DNA of 64,000 bases from assembly GCF_028993575.1 (NCBI RefSeq), contig NZ_CP118615.1:744001-808000 (forward strand), read 5' to 3'. The notes below the pieces were generated by a model, which did not search any database, was not told where the DNA came from, and saw only the letters and a list, made by a program, of their open reading frames with translations. Shown piece after piece: positions 16,420 through 24,086 of this stretch (its first letter is position 1; every line of letters starts with the position of its first letter). Source of the DNA: Micromonospora cathayae (lineage in GTDB: Bacteria > Actinomycetota > Actinomycetes > Mycobacteriales > Micromonosporaceae). Made by a program: the position numbers and the translations under genes.

Positions 16420-16779
16420 GCACGTACTCTCGTCGTCAAGGCGACCGCAGGCGCGGACGCCCCGGAGCGGTGCGCGCAGGCGTTCACCGTCGCCGCCACG
16501 GCCGCCGCCGCCGGGGTGGACGTCTCGCTCTGGCTCACCGGCGAGTCGACCTGGTTCGCGCTGCCCGGCCGGGCGCAGGAGTTCGCGCTGCCGCACTCCG
16601 CTCCGCTGGCCGAGTTGCTGCACGTGATCCTGACCACCGGTACGGTCACCGCCTGCACCCAGTGCGCGGCCCGGCGGGACATCGGCCCGGGGGACGTGCT
16701 GCCGGGCGTCCGGATCGCCGGGGCGGCGGTGTTCGTCGAGGAGGCGATGGCCGAGGGGGCCCAGGCGCTGGTCTACTGA
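16417..16779 (+). CDS. DsrE-family protein
   Basis: A 120-aa DsrE/DsrF-like protein: N-terminal strand TLVVKATAGADAPERCAQAF, central GVDVSLWLTGESTW, and a Cys pair CTQCAARRDIG near residue 75, with a late VRIAGAAVFVEEAM strand. DsrE-fold proteins carry persulfide sulfur or bind small ligands; the CxxC is compatible with sulfur transfer. ATG at 16417 is used because TATGCT lies 7 nt before it. Divergent from the 34-aa/nitrobindin pair. The gene end is imperfectly duplicated just downstream (16789-16805). Confidence 0.85.
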   Translation: MARTLVVKATAGADAPERCAQAFTVAATAAAAGVDVSLWLTGESTWFALPGRAQEFALPHSAPLAELLHVILTTGTVTACTQCAARRDIGPGDVLPGVRIAGAAVFVEEAMAEGAQALVY

Positions 16780-16805
16780 CCCGAGCCTCTGGTCTACCGG
16801 CCCGG
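16768..16805. repeat. Duplicated 3' end of dsrE-like gene
   Basis: CTGGTCTACTGACCCGA (16768-16784, containing the stop) recurs as CTGGTCTACCGGCCCGG at 16789-16805, 14 of 17 positions identical, 21 bp apart. The stop TGA has become CGG in the second copy. Confidence 0.75.
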
Positions 16806-16852
16806 ACGCCGATCTTGTCCCTATTTGTCCGGCAGGTGCCTACCATTCGGAT

Positions 16853-17446
16853 GTGGGCGAGGCGACCGAGCGATTCTTCGAGGCCCTACCGTCGCGCGCC
16901 CCGGCCGTGCTGCGGGAGCCGATCGCCGGCACCATCCAGATCAGCCTGACCGACACCGGGCACACCGCCAGCACCGGCCACACCGAGGACACCGAAGGCA
17001 CCGCCAGCGTCGAACGCGCCGAGGGCGTCGAGCGCCCCAGCGGCACCGGGCGCACCGCCAGGACCGAAGGCAGCGCGGGCACCGAAGACAGCGCGGGCAC
17101 CGAAGGCAGCGCGGGCACCGCCGGCGGCGAGCGCTCCGACGGGACCGGGCGCAGCGAGCAGTGGTACGTCGAGCTGCGCACCGGGGCGGCCCGGGTCAGC
17201 CACGACCCGCGCCCCGCCGACGCGGTCATGTACAGCAGCCCCGACCTGTTCGACCGGCTGGTCACCGGGGAGGCGCAGGCCATCGCCGCGATGCTGCGCA
17301 ACGAGACCACCTTCAGCGGCAACGTCCTGCTCTTCCTGGTCTTCCGGCGGTTCTTCCCCGATCCGCCCGGCACCCGTGACCCACGCGAGACCGCCCGGGA
17401 ACGCGGGGGCCCACGGATCCGGCCGCAGAGCGGACGGCCCGAATGA
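16853..17446 (+). CDS. SCP2-like sterol-carrier-domain protein with repeat insertion
   Basis: A 197-aa protein. An N-terminal helix (EATERFFEALPSRAPAVLRE) and strand (GTIQISLTD) and a C-terminal WYVELRTGAARVSHDPRPADAVM-type region with LVTGEAQAIAAMLRNE and GNVLLFLVFRRFF fit the SCP2 lipid-binding fold. Between them is a roughly 65-residue Thr/Gly/Glu/Ser insertion (residues 35-100) made of 18-nt tandem repeats, for example T-E-G-S-A-G and T-E-D-S-A-G. This loop is not part of the fold and is probably a local repeat expansion. TACCAT lies 6 nt before the GTG. The stop overlaps the next gene (ATGA). Confidence 0.8.
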   Translation: MGEATERFFEALPSRAPAVLREPIAGTIQISLTDTGHTASTGHTEDTEGTASVERAEGVERPSGTGRTARTEGSAGTEDSAGTEGSAGTAGGERSDGTGRSEQWYVELRTGAARVSHDPRPADAVMYSSPDLFDRLVTGEAQAIAAMLRNETTFSGNVLLFLVFRRFFPDPPGTRDPRETARERGGPRIRPQSGRPE

Positions 17447-19476
17447 AACAGCTGGTCAGCATCCTCGACGGCAACACGTTCCTGGTCAGTGACCGGCGGG
17501 GCGACATCGAGCCCGCCAGGGACTCCCCGACCGGGCTGTTCTCCTTCGACACCCGGTTCCTCGCCACCTGGCTGCTGACCCTGGACGGGGAACGGCTGCA
17601 CTCCCTCTCCGTCGACCAGGCCGAGTCCCACCAGGTCCGCTTCTTCCTCGTGCCCATTCAGCCCACGCACTACCAGGACGCGCGGGCCTCGGTGATCCGC
17701 AGCCGGACCATCGGCGGCAGCCTCGACGAGGAGCTGACCGTGATCAACCACGCTGGGCGGGAGCAGGAGTTCACCCTCCGCCTCGACACCGGCTCGGACT
17801 TCGCGGACCTGTTCGAGATCAAGGACGTCCAGCTGCGGCAGGGCCGGGTGGCGGCGTCCGTCGCGCCCGGCCAGCTCCGGTTGACGTACCACCGGGACCA
17901 GTTCCGCCGGGAGACGGTGATCTCGACCAGCGCCCCGGGACAGATCGACGAGCGGGGGATCACCTTCACCATCCGGGTGCCGCCGCACGGCGAGTGGACC
18001 ACCCGGCTGACCGTGGTGACCGTCATCTACGGCGCACGGGGCGAGGACGTCCGGGCCACCCTTCCGCTCGGCGGGGGGCGTACCGCCGCCGCCATCGAGC
18101 AGGAACAGCAGGACCTGCTCGCCCGCGCGCCGTCGCTGGGCTGTGACTGCCAACCGCTCGGCACCGCGTACCGGCGCAGCCTCAGCGACCTGGCCTCCCT
18201 GCGCTACGAGTCGATCGCGCTGGGGGTCCGGCTGCTCGCCGCCGGGCTGCCCTGGTTCATGACCCTGTTCGGCCGGGACAGCATGTTCACCAGCCTCCAG
18301 GTGCTGCCGTTCCTGCCGGAGCTGGTGTCCCCGACGATCTCGATTCTCGCCGGGTTGCAGGGCACCCGGCTCGACGACTTCCGGGACGAGGAACCGGGCA
18401 AGATCCTGCACGAGCTGCGGTACGGCGAGACGGCCGGCTTCGAGGAACAGCCGCACTCCCCCTACTACGGGGCCGCCGACTCGACCGCGCTGTTCGTGAT
18501 CCTGCTCGACGAGTACGAACGCTGGACCGGCGACAGCGGCCTCGTCCGGCGGCTGGAGTTCCCGGTACGGGCCGCGCTGGAGTGGCTCGACACGTACGGG
18601 GACCTGCTCGGCAACGGCTACGTCTGGTACGAGACCCGCAATCCGGCGACCGGCCTGCAGAACCAGTGCTGGAAGGACTCCTGGGACGCCATCTCGTACG
18701 CCGACGGCCGGCTGCCCGGCTTTCCCCGCGCCACCTGTGAGCTCCAGGGGTACGCGTACGACGCGAAGGTGCGCGCCGCCCGGCTGGCCCGGACCTTCTG
18801 GAACGACCCGACCTACGCCGACCGGTTGGAACACGAGGCCGCCGCGTTGAAGGAACGGTTCAACCGCGACTTCTGGATCGCCGACCGGGAGTACTACGCG
18901 CTCGCCCTGGACGCCGAGGGCCGGCACGTCGACGCGCTCGCCTCCAACATGGGGCACCTGCTGTGGAGCGGCATCGTGGACGAGTCGAAGGCGGCGGCGG
19001 TGGCCCGGCATCTGCTCGGCCCGCGGCTGTTCTCCGGTTGGGGGGTGCGTACCCTCGCCACCGACCAGGGCCGGTACAACCCGATCGGGTACCACGTGGG
19101 CACGGTCTGGCCGTTCGACAACGCGTTCATCGCCTGGGGGCTGTGGCGGTACGGCTTCCGGGAGGAGGCCGGCCGGATCTGCCAGGCGATGTGTGACGCG
19201 ACCAGGTTCTTCCGGGGGCGGCTGCCGGAGGCGTTCGCCGGCTACGACCGGGACCTGACCGACTACCCGGTCGAGTACCCGACCGCGTGTACCCCGCAGG
19301 CCTGGTCGGCGGGGACGCCGCTGCTGGTGCTCCGGGTGCTGCTCGGGCTGGAGCCGCAGGGCGAGCACCTGATCATCGACCCGGCGGTGCCGGCCGGGAT
19401 GGGCCGGATCGAGCTGCTGGACATTCCCGGCCGCTGGGGCCGGGTGGACGCGCTGGGCCGTAGCCGCAATCTCTGA
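17443..19476 (+). CDS. Amylo-alpha-1,6-glucosidase / glycogen-debranching-like glycosidase
   Basis: A 677-aa protein. An N-terminal beta-rich domain (GNTFLVSDRRGDIEPARDSPTG opening, FSFDTRFLATWLLTLDGERL) matches the bacterial GDE_N type; the C-terminal part is an (alpha/alpha)6 barrel with GLPWFMTLFGRDSMFTSLQV, YYGAADSTALFVILLDEYERWTGD, NQCWKDSWDAIS and GYHVGTVWPFDNAFIAWGLWRYGF. Acidic residues in GRDS and WKDSWD are candidate catalytic residues. It would debranch glycogen or act on related glucans. It is translationally coupled to the SCP2-like gene, an unexplained pairing. Confidence 0.87.
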   Translation: MKQLVSILDGNTFLVSDRRGDIEPARDSPTGLFSFDTRFLATWLLTLDGERLHSLSVDQAESHQVRFFLVPIQPTHYQDARASVIRSRTIGGSLDEELTVINHAGREQEFTLRLDTGSDFADLFEIKDVQLRQGRVAASVAPGQLRLTYHRDQFRRETVISTSAPGQIDERGITFTIRVPPHGEWTTRLTVVTVIYGARGEDVRATLPLGGGRTAAAIEQEQQDLLARAPSLGCDCQPLGTAYRRSLSDLASLRYESIALGVRLLAAGLPWFMTLFGRDSMFTSLQVLPFLPELVSPTISILAGLQGTRLDDFRDEEPGKILHELRYGETAGFEEQPHSPYYGAADSTALFVILLDEYERWTGDSGLVRRLEFPVRAALEWLDTYGDLLGNGYVWYETRNPATGLQNQCWKDSWDAISYADGRLPGFPRATCELQGYAYDAKVRAARLARTFWNDPTYADRLEHEAAALKERFNRDFWIADREYYALALDAEGRHVDALASNMGHLLWSGIVDESKAAAVARHLLGPRLFSGWGVRTLATDQGRYNPIGYHVGTVWPFDNAFIAWGLWRYGFREEAGRICQAMCDATRFFRGRLPEAFAGYDRDLTDYPVEYPTACTPQAWSAGTPLLVLRVLLGLEPQGEHLIIDPAVPAGMGRIELLDIPGRWGRVDALGRSRNL

Positions 19477-19524
19477 CCGGGCGGCTGCGCCGGCCGCAGG
19501 CAGCCGACGGGCCAGTGCCGGCCG

Positions 19525-19640
19525 ACGATGACGGCCGGCGGGCCAGCAGGCGGGGAGACGGCGGCCGACACCAGACCGGCGGGACGGCGGCAGACCGGCG
19601 GGACGGCGGCAGACCGGCGGATCAGCAGGCAGGCCGGCAC
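19525..19640. repeat. GC-rich tandem repeat after the debranching-like gene
   Basis: Several head-to-tail units of the type GGGACGGCGGCAGACCGGC, with shorter CCGGCGGGCCAGCAGGC elements, fill most of the gap between convergent genes ending at 19476 (+) and 19659 (-). It is non-coding as far as can be seen and could reflect slippage; no hairpin clearly dominates. Confidence 0.65.
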
Positions 19641-19658
19641 GCCGGGGGTGCGTGGGGG

Positions 19659-20519
19659 TCAGCGGCAGGTGGTGGTGGCGGTGACGGTCGGCGGATCGGC
19701 GGTCAGGTCGACCTGCACGCCTACCGGGCCGGCCCGGTAGGCGTACCACTCGGGGGTGTCGACCAGGGCGGGGCCGGCGGCCAGCGGGGCGAGCACGGCT
19801 GCCGGCGACGGCGGGTTCGTTCCGGGGCCGGCGGTGGCCCGCGCGGTGCGCAGTACGCCGCCACCGGGGCAGGGCGCGGCCACCAGGTCCGGTTCCCCGG
19901 CGGCCGGGCGGCCCAACGCCCGCAGCGCCGCGTCGGCCGCGCCGGCCTCGGCGTCCGCGCCGGTGACCGGGGTCGGGGCGGATCCGGAACCGAGCGGCCG
20001 GCAGCCCGTGTCGGCGGTCAGCAGTAGCGCGCCGTTCTCGGTCTGCCGGCCGCGCACGGTGACGAAGTCACCGGCGTCGGCCCGCAGCCGGGCCCCCTCC
20101 CGGCTGAGCACCACCCCGGCGGCGTACCGCGCGGGCAGCGCGTCGGCGATGCGGTCGAGCACGGTACGCGGCTCCGCCCCGGCGACCCGGACGGTCAGTG
20201 CCCGCTCCAGGGTCGCCCCGTCGGCGAACGGGGTGACCCGGCAGCCGCGTTCGACGGTGGCCGGGAGCAGTGCGACCAGCGCGTCGTCGCCGGCGGCGAC
20301 GGCCAGGTCGCCGATCGCCCGGTCCACCACCGGACCGGCTTCGGCCAGGGTGCGCTGCTCGCGTACGGTCGGCCCGTCGTCGCGGACGGAGAGCCAGGTC
20401 AACGCGGCCAGCACCAGTGCCCAGAGCACGGTGCCGACGACCAGCCAGCGGGGCCAACCGGGCTCCGGCCGGGTGGGACCACTGGGCGGGGCGTACCCCG
20501 TCTGGACAGCACCGCTCAC
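19659..20519 (-). CDS. Membrane-anchored hypothetical protein
   Basis: A 286-aa protein of unrecognised family. After a Pro-rich cytoplasmic start it has one TM segment (WLVVGTVLWALVLAALTWLSV, residues about 24-44) and then an Ala/Gly/Asp-rich extracytoplasmic domain with three to four cysteines (RGCRVTPF, TGCRPLGSG, APCPGGGVL, TTTCR), plausibly forming disulfides. GTG at 20519 is the chosen start since the upstream extension lacks conservation-like composition. It lies convergent with the debranching-like gene and divergent from the glycosyltransferase gene. Function unknown; the pairing with an envelope glycosyltransferase hints at a cell-surface role. Confidence 0.7.
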   Translation of the reverse strand: MSGAVQTGYAPPSGPTRPEPGWPRWLVVGTVLWALVLAALTWLSVRDDGPTVREQRTLAEAGPVVDRAIGDLAVAAGDDALVALLPATVERGCRVTPFADGATLERALTVRVAGAEPRTVLDRIADALPARYAAGVVLSREGARLRADAGDFVTVRGRQTENGALLLTADTGCRPLGSGSAPTPVTGADAEAGAADAALRALGRPAAGEPDLVAAPCPGGGVLRTARATAGPGTNPPSPAAVLAPLAAGPALVDTPEWYAYRAGPVGVQVDLTADPPTVTATTTCR

Positions 20520-20735
20520 GCGGCCATGGTGCCATGTAGCCTTCGCCGCCCGGCGCGGGGCGCGACCCGGACGGCCCGGATCGGCAGGTGATCGGCCACT
20601 CGGGCCGGGGAGATCCCCCGAACGGCCACACCCCGGGATGACATTTGGCGATCGTCGCGTTGACACGTAGCGTTACCGCGACACCGCAGTGCAGCGGCCC
20701 TCGCAACCCCTCTCACCTGCGAAAAGGTCCTACCG

Positions 20736-22121
20736 ATGCGGGAAGCTTTCCTGGTCGCGACGGTTACTCTCAGTGCCGTCGTCCTGGTTCTGGCGTTCGC
20801 CGCCTTCGTGTACGGTTTCCTCCGCCCGGACCGGGCGACCTCGCTCCGGCGCCGCCCGCCCCGGTTTCCGCAGTACCGTCCGGTCCGTCCCGACCAGGTG
20901 GCGATCCTGATCGCCTGCCGCAACGGCGCCGCGACCATCGGCAGCGCGGTGACCGCCGCGCGGGCCACCGGCGTCCCGGTGTACGTGGTGTCCGACGCAT
21001 CGTCCGACGCGACCGGCGCGGTGGCGTCGGCTGCCGGAGCGCAGGTGCTGGAGCTGACGCAGAACGTGGGCAAGCCGGCCGCGCTGCACGCCGCCTACGC
21101 CCACTTCGGATTGGGGTCGGCGTACCGGGCGGTGGCGATCCTCGACGACGACGTGCTGGTCGAACCGGACTTCGTGACCGCCGCGCTGGCTGAGCTGGGT
21201 GCCGAGGTCGCCATCGTGGTCGGGCACAACGTGACCTGGTGGCCGCCCGAGCGGCGGTGGAACCCCTGGCTCGCCAAGCGCGCCTACAGCTACTGGAACT
21301 ACCAGGCCGTCGTCCGCCGCCTGCAGAGCCACTTCAACGTGATGAACTGCATCTCCGGCTCGAACTCGATCTACCGGACCGAGCTGCTGGACGTGCTGCT
21401 GCCGCAGCAGCCGCCGTACATCGTCGACGACACGTACTGGGTGCTGGAGACGCACCGCCGGCAGCTCGGCAAGGTGGTGTACGCGCCGCGCGCGGTCGCG
21501 CTGCTCCAGGACCCGACCACCTGCCGGGACTGGTACCGGCAGAACCTGCGCTGGCTGTGGGGCACCTTCCAGGGCGTCATCGGGCACCGGGTCGGCCGCC
21601 GCAACAGCCGCTTCGACCAGGCGTACCTGCTGCTGATGCTGCACTGGGTGCTCTACGTGGCGGGCGCGCCGCTCACCCTCTGGTTGCTGGCGACCGCCGG
21701 CCCCGGGCTCGGTGCCGGACTGCTGTTCCTGCTCGCCGGGCAGGGGCTGTGGGTCGGGCTGGCCGCCTGGCGGCTCCGCCGCCCCCGGTTGGTCCTCTTC
21801 CTGCCCACCATCATCCTGGCCGACCTGCTCTACCGGGTGATCTTCGTGCACGCCCTGGTCAGGGCGATCCGCCAACCCACCGTCGACCGCTGCGTCTGGG
21901 CCTCCCCGGAACGCATCGCCGTCCCGGACGCCAGCGCCACCGCCGCACCCGACGCCCCGCCCGTTCCCGCCGCCGCGCCTGTCGCGGTGCCGGACGCCCC
22001 GCCCGTTCCCGCCGCCACGCCCGTCCCGGTGGCCCTCTCTTCCGCCAGTTCCACCACCCGCCCGGCCGCCGACACCGCCGGCCTGGTCGTCCCCGCCGGA
22101 TCGCACGCGCCGAGGAGGTGA
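20736..22121 (+). CDS. Membrane glycosyltransferase, family 2 (processive type)
   Basis: A 461-aa GT2. N-terminal TM (AFLVATVTLSAVVLVLAFAA), catalytic domain with VAILIACRNGA, AILDDDVLVEPDF (DxD-like), VDDTYWVLE (catalytic Asp region) and QNLRW (the QxxRW motif of cellulose/hyaluronan/chitin-synthase-like enzymes), then three to four C-terminal TMs. It should polymerise or transfer a sugar at the membrane. The last 60 residues are Ala/Pro-rich with repeated D-A-P-P-V-P-A units (about 21940-22060). AAAAGG precedes the ATG by about 8 nt. A tiny LPVTG-motif protein gene starts 4 nt after its stop. Confidence 0.88.
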   Translation: MREAFLVATVTLSAVVLVLAFAAFVYGFLRPDRATSLRRRPPRFPQYRPVRPDQVAILIACRNGAATIGSAVTAARATGVPVYVVSDASSDATGAVASAAGAQVLELTQNVGKPAALHAAYAHFGLGSAYRAVAILDDDVLVEPDFVTAALAELGAEVAIVVGHNVTWWPPERRWNPWLAKRAYSYWNYQAVVRRLQSHFNVMNCISGSNSIYRTELLDVLLPQQPPYIVDDTYWVLETHRRQLGKVVYAPRAVALLQDPTTCRDWYRQNLRWLWGTFQGVIGHRVGRRNSRFDQAYLLLMLHWVLYVAGAPLTLWLLATAGPGLGAGLLFLLAGQGLWVGLAAWRLRRPRLVLFLPTIILADLLYRVIFVHALVRAIRQPTVDRCVWASPERIAVPDASATAAPDAPPVPAAAPVAVPDAPPVPAATPVPVALSSASSTTRPAADTAGLVVPAGSHAPRR

Positions 22122-22125
22122 ACAC

Positions 22126-22266
22126 ATGTCCGCAAGTCAGGATCTTCCGGTCACCGGGGCTCCGACGGCAGCCGCCGGTCTGATCGGCGCGCTCGCCCTC
22201 GGGCTCGGCGCCCTGCTGGTGACCGTCGCCCAGTGGGGTGCCAAGGCCCGCCGCCGGGGCGAGTGA
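22126..22266 (+). CDS. 46-aa stand-alone LPVTG sorting-signal microprotein
   Basis: ATG at 22126 follows a strong GGAGG (22114-22118) with 7-nt spacing. The product is MSASQD, then LPVTG (residues 7-11), then a hydrophobic helix (AAAGLIGALALGLGALLVTV), then a basic end AKARRRGE. This is exactly the tripartite sorting signal recognised by sortases (LPxTG, TM, positive tail) but with no signal peptide and no protein in front. It is 4 nt after the glycosyltransferase stop, so cotranslation is likely. Reading frame, Shine-Dalgarno and position are seen; sortase processing is inference. It might instead be a simple membrane subunit of the transferase. Confidence 0.75.
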   Translation: MSASQDLPVTGAPTAAAGLIGALALGLGALLVTVAQWGAKARRRGE

Positions 22267-22327
22267 CCCGGAGGGGGTCGAGGGGGTTGAGGTAGACGTG
22301 GGGCGCGGCCGGCACCACCGCGCCCCA

Positions 22328-22405
22328 CCCACTCCCGGCGTACTCGCCGCCCGGGGATCACACCCACTCCCGGCGTACTCGGCCGCGCAGGGATCACACC
22401 CACTC
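22328..22405. repeat. Tandem 3'-end repeats of the TrmB/LuxR-like gene
   Basis: The gene's last bases with its stop (22390-22405, GGGATCACACCCACTC on the plus strand) recur exactly at 22354-22369. A further copy of CCCACTCCCGGCGTACTCG is seen at 22328-22346 and 22363-22381. Period is 35-36 bp. On the minus strand each of the two right-hand copies reads ...R-E-W-V-stop. Confidence 0.85.
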
Positions 22406-23419
22406 GCGGCGGTTGGCGTGGACGCCGGCCTGGAACCGACTGACCGCGCCCAGGCGCTCGGTGAGAGACGTCATCATGCGCTGGACGCTCCGCAACGAGA
22501 TCGCCAGTTTGCGGGCCGCCGATTCGTCGGTGTGACCGGCGGCGAGCAGCCGCATCAATTCACGTTCCTGTCTGGTCAGACCCTGCTCGTCGGGCCTCGC
22601 CGGCTCCCCGAAGGGCGTAGCGGTGCTCCAGACCTGTTCGAACAGCGCGACGAGACCGGCGATGACACCCGGGCTCTGCAACTCCAACGCTCCCCGCTGC
22701 GGGTGACCCGGCTCGATGGGTACGAGCGCGATTTCCCGATCGACGATTATCATCCGCATCGGCAGTGTCGGTGTCGTGCGTGACTGACTGCCCAGACTCG
22801 CCATCCAGCGGGCGTGAGCGAGAGTGGCCGGGTCGTTGCGCAGGCTGTCCTGATACACGTTGCGAATATGGACGCCCCGTTCCAACGCGAGCTGGTTGAG
22901 GGGCGCTTCGGCTTTCATCGCATCCGCCCGCTGCCCGCCGCCGGTGCTGAAGGAGAGGCATTCGGTGCGGGCGGTCTGGGCCAGCTCGATCAGGCGTTCC
23001 CGCACACTGTCGACGCCCTCGAAGGCCCGACCTTCGACGGCCCGGCTGTGGCTGTCGTGCGCGGTGGCGATGGCGGCGATGGCCGCCCTGGTCGCCTCGA
23101 CCTGCTGCTGCCGGACCGCCACCTCGGCCTCCACCTTCGCCAGCAGCGCCATCAGTCCGGCCTGCGGTCGTACCGCCCGGACGGGACCGCCGCCGGGATC
23201 CAGTCTGATCAACGCGAGATCCGCCAGCACGTCCAGTGCCTCGCGCACCTGGTCGGCTGGGATGGCCAGCTGCTGCGCCAGGCCGGCGACGTTCAGGTCA
23301 GGGCGTTGCAGCATTACCCGGTAGATCGTCTCGTGCTGCGCCGACAGGCCAATCAGGTCGAACACCGTTCCACCCCCGTAGTAGGACGAGCGGTCATCAT
23401 TCTGCCGTACGTCGACCAT
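22394..23419 (-). CDS. TrmB-like/LuxR-type regulator
   Basis: A 341-aa regulator. N-terminal winged helix (LSAQHETIYRVMLQRPDLNV, IPADQVREALDVLADLALI, residues 25-70), a helical linker (LLAKVEAEVAVRQQQVEATRAA), a central TrmB/PLD-like sensor region (VDSVRERLIELAQTARTE, ...MRMIIVDREIALVPIEP), and a C-terminal LuxR HTH (LTRQERELMRLLAAGHTDES and SLRSVQRMMTSLTERLG, about 275-330). Such two-HTH regulators are common in actinomycetes beside peptide or secondary-metabolite genes. It is divergent from a small-peptide operon across 183 bp holding an inverted repeat, and probably regulates it. Ligand unknown. Confidence 0.85.
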   Translation of the reverse strand: MVDVRQNDDRSSYYGGGTVFDLIGLSAQHETIYRVMLQRPDLNVAGLAQQLAIPADQVREALDVLADLALIRLDPGGGPVRAVRPQAGLMALLAKVEAEVAVRQQQVEATRAAIAAIATAHDSHSRAVEGRAFEGVDSVRERLIELAQTARTECLSFSTGGGQRADAMKAEAPLNQLALERGVHIRNVYQDSLRNDPATLAHARWMASLGSQSRTTPTLPMRMIIVDREIALVPIEPGHPQRGALELQSPGVIAGLVALFEQVWSTATPFGEPARPDEQGLTRQERELMRLLAAGHTDESAARKLAISLRSVQRMMTSLTERLGAVSRFQAGVHANRREWV

Positions 23420-23433
23420 TCAGGTGGCCCCCG

Positions 23434-23483
23434 TTCCGGCGCTGGCGTGATCCCGCCGGGCGGTCTTATGCCAGTCCGGAACC
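23434..23483. promoter_or_regulatory. Inverted repeat in regulator/peptide intergenic region
   Basis: GTTCCGGCGCTGGC (23434-23447) and GCCAGTCCGGAAC (23471-23483) are complementary apart from one inserted base and one mismatch. The element lies 15 nt upstream of the TrmB/LuxR-like start and about 120 nt before the peptide gene. It may be the regulator's operator or a leader hairpin. Confidence 0.45.
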
Positions 23484-23602
23484 AGTGACAACGCACACCG
23501 GCCACGCGATGCTCTAGTCGGCACCGAGGGAACCGCCATCAAGCGCGGAAGAATCCCCTCAGCGCCATCCACGGATTCGACGCGCCAAGGATGTGTGCAT
23601 TC

Positions 23603-23758
23603 ATGCAGATGATTCTCTTTCGACGTACGGCACTCGTGGTGTCCACTGTGCTGACTGCCGCCGCGGCGCTGATCGCCGGGCCGGATGCGCTGACGGTGCT
23701 GGCCGAGGGATTCGGCTGGTCCGCAGGGGACGCGGGGCACCCAGAGATGTGGGCGTGA
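23603..23758 (+). CDS. 51-aa secreted or membrane-anchored peptide
   Basis: MQMILFRRTALVVSTVLT opens a signal-like N-terminus: two Arg, then a hydrophobic stretch through AAAALIAG, then a short acidic/aromatic C-terminal part (EGFGWSAGDAGHPEMWA). No clear AxA cleavage site, so it could be a signal anchor or exported pro-peptide. The stop TGA at 23756-23758 overlaps the next ATG by one base (TGATG). No strong Shine-Dalgarno; TGTGCATTC precedes it. Unrecognised family; the link to the divergent TrmB/LuxR-like regulator suggests a regulated exported peptide. Confidence 0.55.
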   Translation: MQMILFRRTALVVSTVLTAAAALIAGPDALTVLAEGFGWSAGDAGHPEMWA

Positions 23759-24015
23759 TGGTGGCGGCCCACATTCGCATCGCGCCGCTCGGTTCGACGT
23801 CCGAATTCGACCCGACCGCCCTGCGGGACCTGATCTACACCCAGGGCACGCAGAACGGGATCGAACACGTCCGGGTCCGTGCCGGCCCGTACGGCACCGA
23901 CATTTTGGCCTTCATCGACGGCGACGACCCTGAGGAGGCCACAAAAGCCCTGCACCAAATCGTGAACAGGACAATCGCCGGCACGCCGGCCCTGCGCCGC
24001 TGGCGAATTATCTAG
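23758..24015 (+). CDS. 85-aa small cytosolic protein
   Basis: A predicted soluble alpha/beta protein: VAAHIRIAPLGSTSEFDPTA, then VRVRAGPYGTDILAFIDGDD, then EEATKALHQIVNRTIAG, ending PALRRWRII. No catalytic motif is visible and I do not recognise the family. Its ATG shares a base with the stop of the 51-aa peptide gene, so translation is probably coupled; the pair may act together, for example as peptide and dedicated handling protein. Codon use is somewhat less GC-extreme than in neighbours (for example aaa, att, tct). Confidence 0.6.
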   Translation: MVAAHIRIAPLGSTSEFDPTALRDLIYTQGTQNGIEHVRVRAGPYGTDILAFIDGDDPEEATKALHQIVNRTIAGTPALRRWRII

Positions 24016-24086
24016 CAGCGCACCACCGGAAATCAAAATCGTCCGACCCCAGAATCACCGCGACTCTCGAAGAGGAACAGAAACAG

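Noticed and set aside
16840..19749. 969-codon minus-strand open frame opposite the SCP2-like and debranching-like genes
   Set aside because: It is antisense to two well-supported genes, its translation is Pro/Arg/Gly-rich without any domain, and such long antisense frames are expected at this GC content.
22328..22405. Short spaced repeats as a mini-CRISPR
   Set aside because: Units are contiguous 35-36 bp copies without unique spacers, and no cas genes are in the window.
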